Assembly: GCA_011109175.1 (NCBI GenBank)
Contig: RDEW01000023.1
Span: 221,225 to 285,224, forward strand
Length of the DNA: 64,000 bases
Direction of reading: 5' to 3'
DNA from: Dicyema japonicum
Lineage: Eukaryota; Dicyemida; Rhombozoa; Dicyemidae
The position numbers and the translations under genes are program-made. How positions within the stretch are numbered: position 1 is the first letter of the stretch; every line of letters starts with the position of its first letter. Of this stretch, positions 10,641 through 21,239 are shown in pieces. A model generated the notes under the pieces. It worked only from the letters and a program-made list of their open reading frames with translations, had not been told where the DNA came from and did no database searches.

Positions 10641-12232
10641 CAGTAAACCCTCATTAATCCGAACTTCAATAAACCGAAACTTCATAATCCGCAATCCGAA
10701 AGACATTTATTAAAAATTTCGGATTAATTTATTATTAATTATGCCATTCAAATAAATTTACATTTGAATTTAAATCTAACAGTATCTCGGTTAGAATAAG
10801 TAATATTTGTGAAATAAAAATACATCAATTATGTAGAGAATTATCCCATATCTGTGAAATAAAAATGAACCCTTATTTAAGAATTTCTACACTTTCAGAT
10901 ATTCTAAAAAACCGTGAATGTTTGGAAAATTGTGAAGTTACAAATAGCAAGTGGTAAACATCATCAACGCGATAATTCACTTTGTTGAATGGATGATATT
11001 AATGGTTTCACTACTGAAGATGTCATCGTTTCATAAACTAAAGTATTTGATGAAAAGCTTGGAACTAATGATTTTGAAGTTAGTAATGGCTACACAAATT
11101 TTAAAGGAAGATTTAATCTTAAACTAACAGCTTACTTAACACAAGATGAAATTATTTTGAATAAACAAATATGATTAGCTAAAAGAAGTGACCCTGACGT
11201 ATTGGTAAAAATGGATGAAAACTAGACTCTTATTTCAATCTTCCTCTACGAATCGTTACACGAACAGGAGATCTCCGTGAGCGCTGCTGGTTATTTGAGC
11301 GAATTTCGCTCGCTATCCTGAAGAAGGAATAGCCACGCAGTCAGGGAAGCCGCTATATAACCGTTTACTCTTTTTTTCTTTCTTTAATGAAAGTTTATTA
11401 TCTTACCCTTTTAAAACAATTTCATCTAAAGGTAGAAAATTACATAAAAGCAATCAAAAGTGAGGATCACTATAGCTCTTTGTGCTAACGAAACTGGAAC
11501 AATAAAATTAATCCTTTTTATTGGCCATAATAAAATACCAAGATTTTGACTTTGAAAATTATAATTATGTAAATAAAAGGGTTTGAATGACAACAGAATT
11601 TTTTAATGTTTTCATCAGTCATCATAGTTATGAATTAAAATTTTACAGAAAAGTTCTTTTTACTGATTGATAATAATACTCCACGTTTTAACGAATTTTT
11701 TTGAAAATTGAAATTTTATTTTTTCCAATAAACACAACTGCACATCTTCAACCATGGCTGCTGGCATAATCAAAAACTTTAAACATTATTATAGAAAAAG
11801 ACTTATTTTATAATATCTACCCTTGATTGGGATAAAGATTTTTTTGTGAATTTACGGAAAGCATCATTATGATATCTCATTCATGAAGTAAAAGACCATA
11901 AAAAATTGTTTTAAAAAAATTGAGGCAATTAAATGTCTTGATTAATTTTCTAATGAAAATATAATGCAAGATCCTGTTTTGAATGAGCACCGAAAAGAAC
12001 TGGAAAAACTTGCTATGAATAAGAAATAACTCAAACAGAAGTGCTCGACAAGAACGAAATCGTCATTCTTTGGAAAAATTATAATGTCGACGAGGAAATT
12101 ATTGATGCTAAAATGGAGAGATTATTATATATGAAAACATAATATTAACTACAATGAATTTAATATATTTATACCTTTCACAATCCGAAAGGCATCCAAA
12201 TTTTTTTAGTTAGGATTAATGAGGGTTTACTG
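10641..12232 (+). mobile_element. Tigger/pogo DNA transposon T1, 1.6 kb, with TA target duplication
   Basis: Inverted ends cagtaaaccctcattaatcc (10641) and the complement near 12213-12232 are flanked by TA on both sides. Inside, in several frames, are pieces of a pogo-type transposase: KVFDEKLGTNDFEVSNGY (CENP-B-type DNA-binding region), RITIALCANETGTIKL and INTTAHLQPW (catalytic domain). Stops and frameshifts are many. A family A LINE tail at 11240-11365 sits inside it. Insertion into the hAT element is clear because hAT sequence continues on both sides. Confidence 0.85.
11240..11365 (+). mobile_element. Short LINE family A 3' end inserted in Tigger T1
   Basis: Translation gives GDLRERCWLFERISLAILKK and a stop, nearly the same as the C-terminal residues at 63330-63390. 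It is about 110 bases of element followed by a pyrimidine-rich stretch, so it is a strongly 5'-truncated copy. Confidence 0.7.
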
Positions 12233-12820
12233 TATTTTGGAAGTTTTTAATAATTTAAAAACATTTAACAACACATTTTTAATTTTTATAAATATGTTCC
12301 TGAGCCTTGATATCTGTTTTTCTTCATAGTAGCGTAAATGTCTGGTGTAAAATTCCGAGTTGTTGTAAATCTTAGAATTCCACTTAGATGAGTGTGTGAG
12401 CCTCGAACGAAATCTTATTTTGTTTATGTTCATTAAAAAGAACAGTTGTTCACATAGATATGTACTTCCAAAAAATTGACAAAATCTTCGCAGCTAAGGC
12501 TGTTAAGTTGGGATACTTCGGCAAGAGATATTTATAAAAGCTGTCTAAGCCCACGATGGTAAATTTATTTTTAAGATCTGAGTAACATTTCAAATCAATA
12601 ATTTCCAATTGTAAGTTAGCTGCAAGATGAGGAATATTTGCAGTGAATGGTGATCGAAAAAACAGTAAATTTTTTTTCAAGTTCACGGAAAATTTCAAAA
12701 CGTGTCTCAAACTGTCGAAGCAATCCTGTTATTTTCTCTTTATAACGATTCATATCAACATTAGATGTGGTGGAAATTTTTGATGCACCTAATTTAGATT
12801 CTTGTGTTCTTATTTGGTGT

Positions 12821-13137
12821 GTTCTTAGCCGGGTGACATAGTGGTTAGGTGTCGTGCTAAAGTGGCTTAGGATATGGGTTCGATTCTCGTTGCTGTTCAC
12901 CTGGTGGAAAGTTCCACGCATCTACGATGCTAAAAGGGTTAGACGAGTGACGCTGTCATCAGTGGATACTCACTGCGGAACTGGATTGTCTAGAAAGGAC
13001 CCACACACAAGAAATAGAAAAAAGAAGTGAAGATCATTCCTTGGTTCTACGATTAGTTAAAATTAACTGTTATTTACTTAAATAAAGTGTGTGTCCTTCC
13101 TAATATTACGGCTCTCGTGAAAAGGCTGTTATTATTA
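12821..13137 (+). mobile_element. tRNA-derived SINE, full-length copy with 11-bp target duplication
   Basis: The head contains RNA polymerase III box A-like (tagccgggtgacatagtgg, from 12826) and box B-like (gggttcgattctc, 12876-12888) sequence. A body and a 3' end with (att)n follow. It is flanked by the direct repeat ttatttggtgt at 12810-12820 and 13138-13148, a target-site duplication. Partial copies occur at 20815-20935 and 41655-41778 (minus) and at 44545-44695 and 49925-50040 (plus). Body landmarks shared between copies are actcactgcggaac, gattgtctagaaaggac and atcattccttggttct. Confidence 0.9.
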
Positions 13138-13299
13138 TTATTTGGTGTTAAATAATAATTCTAGATGCATGCGATTTTATTTTAATACACTTTTAAACTT
13201 ATGTCGCGGGTCGCATCTTTGACACCCCTGATCTATACCCTCGACGACTGGAGGACCAATGGGAAAATCTTAGTTGTTTAACTTTATTTATTTAACAAC

Positions 13300-13850
13300 C
13301 AAGAACAAGGTAAAATCGAACTAATTATTACGTGATCCCGATGCATTCTAACAGCAATCTCATTTTTACCCGGTGTTCTTCCCTCGTGCTCGCGCATGGA
13401 CGTACAGGAAGGCTGACTGAATTTTCAAGGCCACATTCCCGTGATCTGGAGTCTAGTCTCATAAGGGCCTCCAGAGTCCGTAGGTCCTGTTCAGTGATCT
13501 TCACAAATCCAACGCTCCGTTACTCTGTAAGCCCACTTTTGCATTTCCTCAATTTTCCTCATATTTGTCCATGCTATGGACGGTCTTCATGAGGCGCATG
13601 CATGTGAGAAACATGGCTCGATGTACAGTTTGTACACGTTCATCAGGACTGAGTGCGACTCCTCCATATTCCCAATACACTTGTCAATACGAACAGTTTT
13701 CTTCTCGCATTTGAATAGAATGTTTTTTACGTGTGGTGTCAGACAGATGCATATCAATTGTCACACCCAAAATCCTTTGACATCTGTTGAAAAGGATGCC
13801 GACCTTGTTTTACTTCATTTGTCTTCCTTCCTAATCTTTTGTCAGAGGTA
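13300..13850 (-). mobile_element. LINE family H 3' part (RT C-terminus), degraded
   Basis: The minus strand reads ILGVTIDMHLSDTTRKKH, then YIEPCFSHAC and, at its end, RVKMRLLLECIGIT followed by a stop. The block KxLGVTxDxxLS plus a later Lys/Arg-rich tail is the RT C-terminus of Jockey/CR1-like LINEs. The same terminal residues (RARMRWLFEAAGIT-like) occur at 22850 and 20965, so these are copies of one family ending in ggatcac. Confidence 0.6.
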
Positions 13851-14121
13851 AAAAGTGACGTAGACGATTTGGTTAACGGAGGCTGTAATAACTCGAGATA
13901 ATAATATGATAAAATATCAAAATGTATAATTAAATATTTTAACCAATAAATTAAAAAATATAATTTAAAATGAACAATTTTTATGATTATTTTTCCAAAT
14001 ATGTTTAGTCTCATCCAATAAGCATCAACAAACTTTTGGAGGATTTAACCGAGAAATATTCAAATCAGGGATATTGTTAGTGTGATCTCGTGACCATGCT
14101 TTCTCATGAATTACCACACCA

Positions 14122-14745
14122 TTATCCACAGGAAAAGGATTTTGACACAAAATGAGATGTCGTCTTCAAATTGAAGTCAGTATAAGAGATGACCTCATTC
14201 GAAGATTCATAATTTCTCTCAGACGATATCCAAAGTCCAGTCCTGTTCGTCAATGGTCTACTAAACATCACACAACCTATAACCAATTGAAGATATTGTC
14301 TCCACAAACAGATATAACACTAATCGACAGATGGAGCATACAGTTGGAGAGACATGCCTTTGATGAGTAGGGTGAGAGTATTGATTTGTACATTTGCATC
14401 CCAATTCCTGCAAATTCTGACAAATCAATGTCCACAAAGCCAATTCTTTCAACATTTTTGCCTCCTTTAAGTTCTTTTCGAACGGATATTCGACAAATAC
14501 AATTATCTAGCATTCCAATGGACGAGTTTTCATTTATTTTTGTTTGAATTTCATGATGTGAGTTAAAACATACGTTATGATTAACCACCGGACACCATAA
14601 TGTTAATTTAAAACAACCTTTCTGTGAATACAGGAGAATGTCGGGAATTAATTATTCGAAATTTGCAGAAAATTATTCCATTGACGAAAGGAACTGACGA
14701 CAAATTATAAATCTGAAGACTCGTAACAAATTCTCTCGTTTTTCT
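14122..14745 (-). CDS. EEIG1/FAM102-like protein with N-terminal C2 domain
   Basis: The minus strand encodes an NT-C2-type domain: LSSVPFVNGIIFCKFRII, then VVNHNVCFNSHHEIQTK, the family hallmark ISVRKELKGGKN, and GFVDIDLSEFAG, followed by NCMLHLSISV. This matches vertebrate EEIG1/FAM102A, whose hallmark is VSVRKELKGGKAY with DLNLAEFAGSG. A 23-bp GT...AG intron (14261-14283) joins to a serine-rich tail ending at the stop at 14122; human FAM102 also has a low-complexity serine tail. Between FRII and KGCF a further break of 22-28 bp is needed but has no GT donor. The first exon is not resolved: the reading frame is open from about 14745, and an in-frame TAA lies just upstream. Human proteins are linked to membrane/estrogen-response roles; function here is unknown. 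Confidence 0.75.
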
Positions 14746-14939
14746 TGCCCATTAAGAAAAATTAAAATTTTATCACTAATTAAGCTTTAATTTAAAAACA
14801 TTATTTATTTTAAATAATTTACTTTTTAACTGAATAATATTTTATTACAGAAAACAAAGACATCAGTAATAATAAGATACTCCTCTGGACTTCTGAGAAA
14901 ATTGAACTGTTGCCGACCACATTAATAAAATGTCTTTGA

Positions 14940-15968
14940 AACACCAATTAAAATCTGTTAAAATTTGACTATTTTTCAATTGCGATCGATGAAACAGTCG
15001 ACAATGTCGGAATTGCACAATTAGCAATCTTTTTTAGAGCCTGTGATTCAGATTTTAATATTTATGAAGAACTGGTATAAAGACATCTTTGTAAAACTAC
15101 TACAAAAGAAGCATGTATGTTTGTGCACACATGGTGCTCCGAATGTGGTTGGACGACATTCTGGTGTTGTTGCCAAATTTCTGAAATAGAAAAGTTAAAT
15201 CTCGGGTCATCATTTGTATTATCCATCAGCAAAATTTGTGCTAAAATATTTAAAAATGGAAAATACGATTAGTTTGGCCACGAAGACAGTAATATTTCAG
15301 AGTCATGTCCTCAACCACCTGTAGTTTAGTAAACTGCTGATAGATATGAATAATCAGTTCAGCGACATTCCTTTTTATACTCCAGTCCGCTGGTTATCAC
15401 TTCACAAAGTTGTTAAAAATTTTATTTGTTGAGACCGGAAATAATTCTATTTATGGAAATGAAAGGCAAAACAAAGATGAAATGAAAAGCAGATGAAAGC
15501 TTACAAATGGAATTATTGTAAATCCAATCAGATTCTATATTTAAAGCTAATTATTTGGAGGTTGGAATACCTGCTTTCTTTTCATATCTTCATGGAAAGT
15601 TTAAAAACTATGAAGTTTGCGATAAAAATCATTGCTATGCCTGGTCCGACATGTCTGTGAACAGCTTCTTCAATTTATGAAATTGATAAAAACTGCTCAA
15701 AGAACAAGAATCACTTATGAAAATTTATCCATTTTAATAAAAGTCGGAACTTCACGAATACGTGAATATCAAAAATTGTATCCAAAAAAGATGTAAAGTA
15801 GCTTTCACCAAAATTGAAGGGTTGTGATTAAATAAATAAGTTTCTCTTATTTTTGGTTTTTCATTATAATAAATAATTCTTAGAAATAATATATCAGAAC
15901 CAATCTTCCCTTGATGAGAAAATATTATAAATGCGGCCCTCGAAGCGAAATGAGTTTGACACCCCTGC
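14940..15968 (+). mobile_element. hAT transposase remnant (ZBED5/GTF2IRD2-like) with 3' terminus
   Basis: Frames on the plus strand give FSIAIDETVDNVGIAQLAIF (catalytic-domain start), CTHGAPNVVG-like and IIHQQ-N-LC-like text, then DIPFYTPVRWLSLHKVVKNF, and further on AQRTRITYENLSILIKV. This is the order in ZBED5-type hAT transposases. The element ends at 15968 with gcggccctcgaagcgaaatg followed by agtttgacacccctg, the complement of a hAT terminus. Stops in all frames show decay, and no matching left end was found. Confidence 0.75.
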
Positions 15969-15969
15969 T

Positions 15970-16590
15970 GTAGACATTTCTCTCCCAGCATGTCTCTCGT
16001 CGCTAATGACCTGTAAAACCCTTGTTTTGAGGATTCTACACTCCTCTCTGAATTCTGTGTGAGGCCTGGAGCCATACCTATAAGTTTTCCCTACCTTTCA
16101 TGTTCTTTCATGCTGTATCCCAGAATTTATTTGAAGATCTTTTGGTGTCATCAAACCAATATCGCCATGCCTGTTTGTTTTCGGGGGCGTCTTTCGAGAG
16201 CGATGCATGGCTCAACGCCATTCCCAATTAAGTTAGGGTACCTTTCTGGATGATGAATTCGTCCATATTGGGATCTCATTACGACTGTGATTATAAGTCT
16301 GTGTGCCGCATCCATGCCGATCCGGAGACCAGATCGATTGTTATGGCTTACATCATTTTCTGAAAAAAAAGTGCAGGCAAATCTTCCAGACACATAGCCT
16401 TGAACGAAGTCGTTTGGGACGTCAACTGCACCGACACGTTTGCCTCTAGAAACACGGTCATCCTTAATGATTTTTTGTTTGTTCCACTTGCCATTGAGAC
16501 GTCTGGTTCCCTTGCGCCTGCGACCCTAGAATTTTTGAGTCGTCTATGGATTCTGTTTGCTCATTTTTTCCGTAATAAATTGTTATGAAG
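15970..16590 (+). mobile_element. LINE family A C-terminal fragment, degraded
   Basis: Pieces match the copy at 62520-63410: ctctcgtcgctaatgacctg at 15990-16010 (also at 45660), a RILHSS-like segment, a SRAMHGSTPFPI segment parallel to ESGAWLNAIPNGA, then VVWDVNCTDTFAS and LAIETSGSLAPATLEFLSRL. The VWDVxCTDTF motif marks the nuclease-like tail. It lies directly after the hAT end and has many frameshifts. Confidence 0.65.
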
Positions 16591-16799
16591 TCAAAAAAAT
16601 ATTAATTGAAAAAATGGGCTGGAATGTGTACATTGTATTCTTCATAGACATATTTCTAAAATTAATGAACTTAATGAAACTTATGGTCAAAATCAATCCA
16701 TTTTTAACTAAGTAGAATTTCAATCCAAATTTTTGGTAATCACTTTCCTTATCTTAGAGGAAGAGTTTTTTCACCAACTCACTCTTTCACCAATCACCA

Positions 16800-17560
16800 C
16801 ATCTGTGTAAGTTATTATCTCAGTTAGGATTCAATGGAATGTCCGCACGACAAATACATGTTAGCTCTACAAGCTGGTCAGAAGCAGAGGTAGACTCTTA
16901 ATCGGAGACCTCCATCCCGTGCTTGTGTTCAATTAGCATTTTTCGAGAGTCCTTTTAAACACAACTGATTGGATGTAGTTTTTGTTGCTCTTACAATAGA
17001 TAGCTTATCCATATAATTCTTAAGCATTTCGAGACAACTCCATTCCATGACTAGTCGAATAATCTTTACTTGACAATTGTAAAGAAGAGAAAATTCTCTC
17101 CCAATAAGATCATACTTTTGGCACTTTTCAACTCAAGTTGTTTGAGACGATTCTGAAATGTAATACACACTTCACTTAACGTTATTTTATTTTTGATGTT
17201 GTAAACGAAAAGGCCTGTTGAATTGAACCTTAGTTCAGTCATTATCGACATTCCATTTGTGATACTATTGACTTACCAAATGATATAACCAATGTAATAA
17301 AGAAAACACATTAATTCCATTGAACAAATTTACTGAATTCAGCTTTTTCCTTGAAAGCAAGTTATCTTTATAGCTTTTACATCAAAATAACCATATCCAT
17401 TGATCCTGGCAAAATCTCACAACAGATTCATCTCCAAATCTGGAAGAATTCCCTGAAGGCTTCCATAATTTTATTAACAATATCTTAATTCAGAGCAAAT
17501 ATTTTCAGAACGTCAATGAAAAACAAATGATTTATAGAATAATTCAACATATTAGGATCC
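16800..17560 (-). mobile_element. LINE family F C-terminal fragment
   Basis: Minus strand 17066-17251 reads MTELRFNSTGLFVYNIKNK, ITLSEVCITFQNRLKQLELK and KSMILLGE; beyond it VIIRLVMEWSCLEMLKNYMD and CLKGLSKNAN follow. The same order (VHNKESGQVFINEVGITSQD, TVEVEKKRKYDLLANE, VMTWEGI) is seen at 61900-62160. The region upstream to 17560 is AT-rich and only faintly similar. Confidence 0.5.
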
Positions 17561-18295
17561 TCCTGATTAATTTGGAGTTTTTGGAACATATATTAAGGGA
17601 TCATGCTCGGGGAACGTAATTCTGGGAAACTTGGATACTTCTAAACCTGTTGTAAGCATATAATCTCCAAAATTATGGAAAGAATCGTGTTTAACAGTCT
17701 CTCTGAACACGTGGAACATAACGACATACTAAAAGAGTACCGGTGGGGTTTTTCAAAATCGTTCTTATTGACCACAGTCTGCCTTGACATATCGAAAGCT
17801 TGTGTGTGACATCTTGGACTTGTTAAATATCTTACGAGATGTGGAATTGAATAGGATATTTAATTTTGCATACAAAGTTTTCCCTCGGACAAACGGTCAA
17901 TTGTTAATTTTCAATATTGTCCCTCAATGCTCAGTCCTCTATTATTCAACATTGTAATGAGTAAACTGTCTTCCTCAGAAAACCCAGATACTTAAATCTT
18001 GATATACGCTGAGAAGTCATAATCTATAGCTTCTCTAAACGCTGTGGTATCAAAAAACAATTGAACACGTTCATTGACTAGATCGAGGAATTTTCTCAGG
18101 CACAAATTAGAAGCCAGATAAAAGTAACTGGAAGTATGATGCCGGCGAACCTAAGGAACTCGTTACAAGATATATCGGAAAAAACTGAAATACATTGGCC
18201 TACTTATTGACAAGGGACTTATTTTTATGGAACATGCTAAATCACGTAATAAAAAAGCCACGAGCGTTAAGATTGACTACTTACAAAGGCATAAT
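17560..18295 (+). mobile_element. CR1/Jockey-like reverse-transcriptase fragment
   Basis: Across frames it reads like a non-LTR RT: SPKLWKESCLTVSLNTW, EYRWGFSKSFLLTTV, LDISKA (motif A Asp), and PSMLSPLLFNIVMSKL (motif B), then IYAEKS where a YADD box would be. Many stops are present. It ends where Tigger T2 begins. Confidence 0.55.
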
Positions 18296-18301
18296 GAAAT
18301 A

Positions 18302-19795
18302 CAGTCCGACCCCAAAATGGGGCAGACCCAGGGGTAGGGCACCCTCGGATGTTTTTCAAATCAACATTTTGGCAGAATAAAATAAAAAATCAATAAAAAA
18401 TTATGGAAATTTTGGGGCATCGTAAAATCATTTATTAACAATTTTTAAGATAATAAAATTATTGTCTATGTTGGTGGGTGTGAAGAAGTAAAGGAACTAT
18501 TTCAAGAATCAAACGAAATATTGTACCTTTCTTACACCGCGGCAATACTAGTTCTGAGTTTTATGAGGCATTTAAAGCCGATAAAAAAAATTTGATGATC
18601 AAGTCTTTCAAGTATCAAAAACTTCGGGTGGATAAAATTCCGATTTCAGGCTCTATTTTGAAAAAAATCGCCTTATTACAGCTTCAGAAATTGGATTTAC
18701 TTCTTTTAAAGCTTCCAATGGGTGGCTTGATAGATTTAAATTGCGACATGAGCTTCAATTCAAGTCAATATGTGGAGAAAAGGCCTCATGCGATTTATCT
18801 CACGTTAAAGATTATTTTGAAAAATTTGACGAGAAAGTATTAAAATATGGACCTCAAAATGTATTTAATTGCGATAAAACGGCGCTTTTTATAAAAAGAA
18901 CTCCCCAAAAATCATTTGTCGAAAAAAGGCGAACAGTGTTTTGGCTATAAACAAGGAAAAGAAAGACTCAACTGGAGAAAAACTTACCCATTGATTATTG
19001 GAAAGTATAAACAACCTCGGTGCCTAAAAAATTTGATGTCCAAGATTTTGGGTTATTGCATTCGTCTTCAAAAAATGCATGGATGACTGGAAAGACTTTA
19101 ATGAGTTGGCTTACACTAATAAATAACTTGTTTCGCAAAAACAACAGAAAAATATTATTATTGCTTGACAATGCTGGATGCCATAAAACTTTTGAATGTT
19201 CAAATATCGAATTTTTTTTACCGAAAAATACAACGCCCTATTTACAACCATTGGATATGGGAATAATCAAGGCCTTTAAGAATTATTATTCAAGTTTCTT
19301 AATGGACTTTTTGTGTTTTCAAGATGTCGAAAACGATTTTGCACATTCTATTGCAAAATTAAACTTGCGTCATGATGTAATTTCGAAAGGTTGGAGAAAA
19401 TAGATGCGGCATGTATTGTTAATTGTTGGAAGAGAATCGACAGGAACCGTGATTCTTATGCGACAGACTGTCTAACAGATCAACTACTAAATCATGTTAT
19501 GGACGAAACAAAGTCGAAAATAATATCTATAGTGGATATTCAGAAACGGAAGATATTGAAAATGTCGTAGAGGAAACAAAGGATCTGCTAAACAATTTGG
19601 GAAAAAAATTCCACATGTGGCACCAAAAGTGCTGCGAGACTTCTATGATTTCCGGCTAAAATTAACAAATAATATACGACAAAACTCTAAACTACAATTA
19701 AAATAACTGATATTTTGTCAAAAATGTTATTTGATGTTAATTATTGATTCAATTTCAGAAATAATAATAAACTACTGTTTTTGGGGCACTTGGTA
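18302..19795 (+). mobile_element. Tigger/pogo transposon T2, transposase frameshifted
   Basis: The left end, cagtccgaccccaaaatggg, is preceded by TA. It is the same family as T3 at 49579, sharing aacattttggcagaataaaa-like subterminal sequence. Transposase parts run 18592-19680: KLRVDKIPISGSILK (helix-turn-helix region), FKLRHELQFKSICGEKASC-like text, VFNCDKTALFIKRTP (first catalytic Asp), LLLLDNAGCHKTFECSN (second) and TTPYLQPLDMGIIKAFKNYY (third Asp). The longest intact frame is 19020-19403. The right end is cut off after ggggcacttggt, so the copy cannot move on its own. Confidence 0.85.
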
Positions 19796-20420
19796 GTGAG
19801 GCATAAATCATGTAGTCAAGATATAAGTTTATGATACGAAATTATTGCAATCATTGTTGCAAACGAATATCTGAAGATTAGAGTGGATACATATCTAGCA
19901 CTAATAGCAAACTGGGTATTCTCGTGTTTTAGGCTGATCCAAGTCGGAATCACCTCCCGGCAATCGTTGAAACAAATGGAGATTGGGAAATTTCATAAGA
20001 TCTAGTTGACAAATAATTAAATAGTAGTAACATGTAATCATAAACACAATCTATAATTATATTATTGTGGTCACATAGTTTAGGGAATACTAATATCGAT
20101 ATTAGAATTGTAGACGGAGGACTGGAGGGTGCGATTGCTCTAAATTCTGAATTATGAAGAAAGGAAAACTCATCCAAACTATTTACTACAAAGAGTCTCA
20201 GTGAGGGTGAGTTGTTAGAGCAGTGTTTCTCAACTTGGCGTTTTAGTTAATTACCACCGGTCCTTTAGACTGAAGGAAATCAGTGATTAACAATAAGTCA
20301 CAGCCAACAACGGACCCTCCCAGACATCTTTCAAGTGTATTTTTGATGTGCAGAATTCGGAGGTGGACGTGGAGTAGAGAAGAGGTGACTTATATTCTGA
20401 GAAAACAGGTGGAATGTAAA
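19796..20420. other. Unassigned stretch
   Basis: Short frames on the minus strand (19950-20177) are not recognised. The stretch lies between Tigger T2 and unassigned, possibly LINE-derived, minus-strand frames (20422-20836), whose family I cannot name. Confidence 0.3.
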
Positions 20421-20814
20421 TTTATGTGGTGACCACAACGGAGGCTGCCAGTGGACACGAACTTCCCGTGATATGGTAGCTACGCTTCCGTAAATAATTA
20501 GTGGAAGACGTCCCAGCAGCTTGTTGATACCAAGTTTTTGATGGTTTAGTTATCCAGTCATTGATTGTTTTCTTTCGTGACTGAGAGGTCTCTATGATGT
20601 TTCGTAGAATCCGAATTTGATCACTGATGGTAGGAATCTCCTTCTGTTTTTGGAGACCCAAAAGCAGTAAGCTTGATGTTATGGCATTTAACCATTGTCA
20701 AGGATTTTAGACTGAGTATTGTGAAATAGTTCCTAATTAGGAGAATTTTTAATCCCCAGTGTAGGTGGTCAGCCAGGCAGAACACAAACTTTGTTTTAAG
20801 TAAAGAAAAGTTAT

Positions 20815-20935
20815 CATAATCAATGAGGGAGAACAAGGAATGATTTCTTTTTTCTTTATTTTGGGTATGAGTCCTTTTGTAGAAAATCCGGTTACAAAGT
20901 TCTGGGGATTATTTATTTTAAATCCTTAAGTCCGC
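20815..20935 (-). mobile_element. SINE, partial copy
   Basis: The reverse complement contains gtaaccggattttctacaaa, aggactcatacccaaaataa and atcattccttgttctccctc, matching the body of the SINE at 12950-13050. The tRNA-like head is missing. Confidence 0.75.
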
Positions 20936-20959
20936 CAAGAAAGAAAAGATTAACTTACT

Positions 20960-21200
20960 AATTAGGTGATCCCAGCCTCCAAAATTTCTCGAATTTTCTT
21001 TGAATGCTTCGCCAGCGATCCAACTGCACTCCGGAAGTGTCTTCTTTTGTATCTGCAGAGGAATTCTATTTGAGTACACTTTTTGTGGTCATCCTGAATC
21101 CCTCTGCATGGGCCGCCCTTTCTCTGATTTGGTTTCCAAGCTCCTTGCAGATACGTAGAAAGCCCTAGCCATTTCTCAACGTCGCTGCCTCTCAAAGAAG
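20960..21200 (-). mobile_element. LINE family H 3' end
   Basis: The 77-residue frame 20962-21195 ends in SAVGSLAKHSKKIREILEAG, then IT and a stop, followed by the ggatcacctaatt end typical of the family. Only the last part of the element is present. Confidence 0.55.
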
Positions 21201-21239
21201 ATTAAAAATACGGTGTCTGGTTGCATTTACCTCACGATT

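Larger units (their letters stand above)
10551..13231 (-). mobile_element. hAT element (GTF2IRD2/ZBED-like), minus strand, split by later insertions
   Basis: The right end (13205-13229) reads gcgggtcgcatctttgacac followed by ccctg; its reverse complement is the typical hAT start caggggtgtcaaa. The left end near 10551 reads gtcaaattcatttcttccgc before gggccag, the matching other end. Between them, minus strand 12250-12770 encodes the C-terminal part of a hAT transposase: RYKEKITGLLRQFETRFE, LQLEIIDLKCYSDLKNKF, FPxL-type text and FRSRLTHSSK. It is interrupted by a SINE (12821-13137) and a Tigger transposon (10641-12232), so it is the oldest layer here. Confidence 0.75.

Noticed and set aside
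12826-12900. A tRNA gene
   Set aside because: Box A and B are present, but the acceptor stem does not pair and the sequence continues into a repeated body with target duplication. It is a SINE head. The same applies to 49925.
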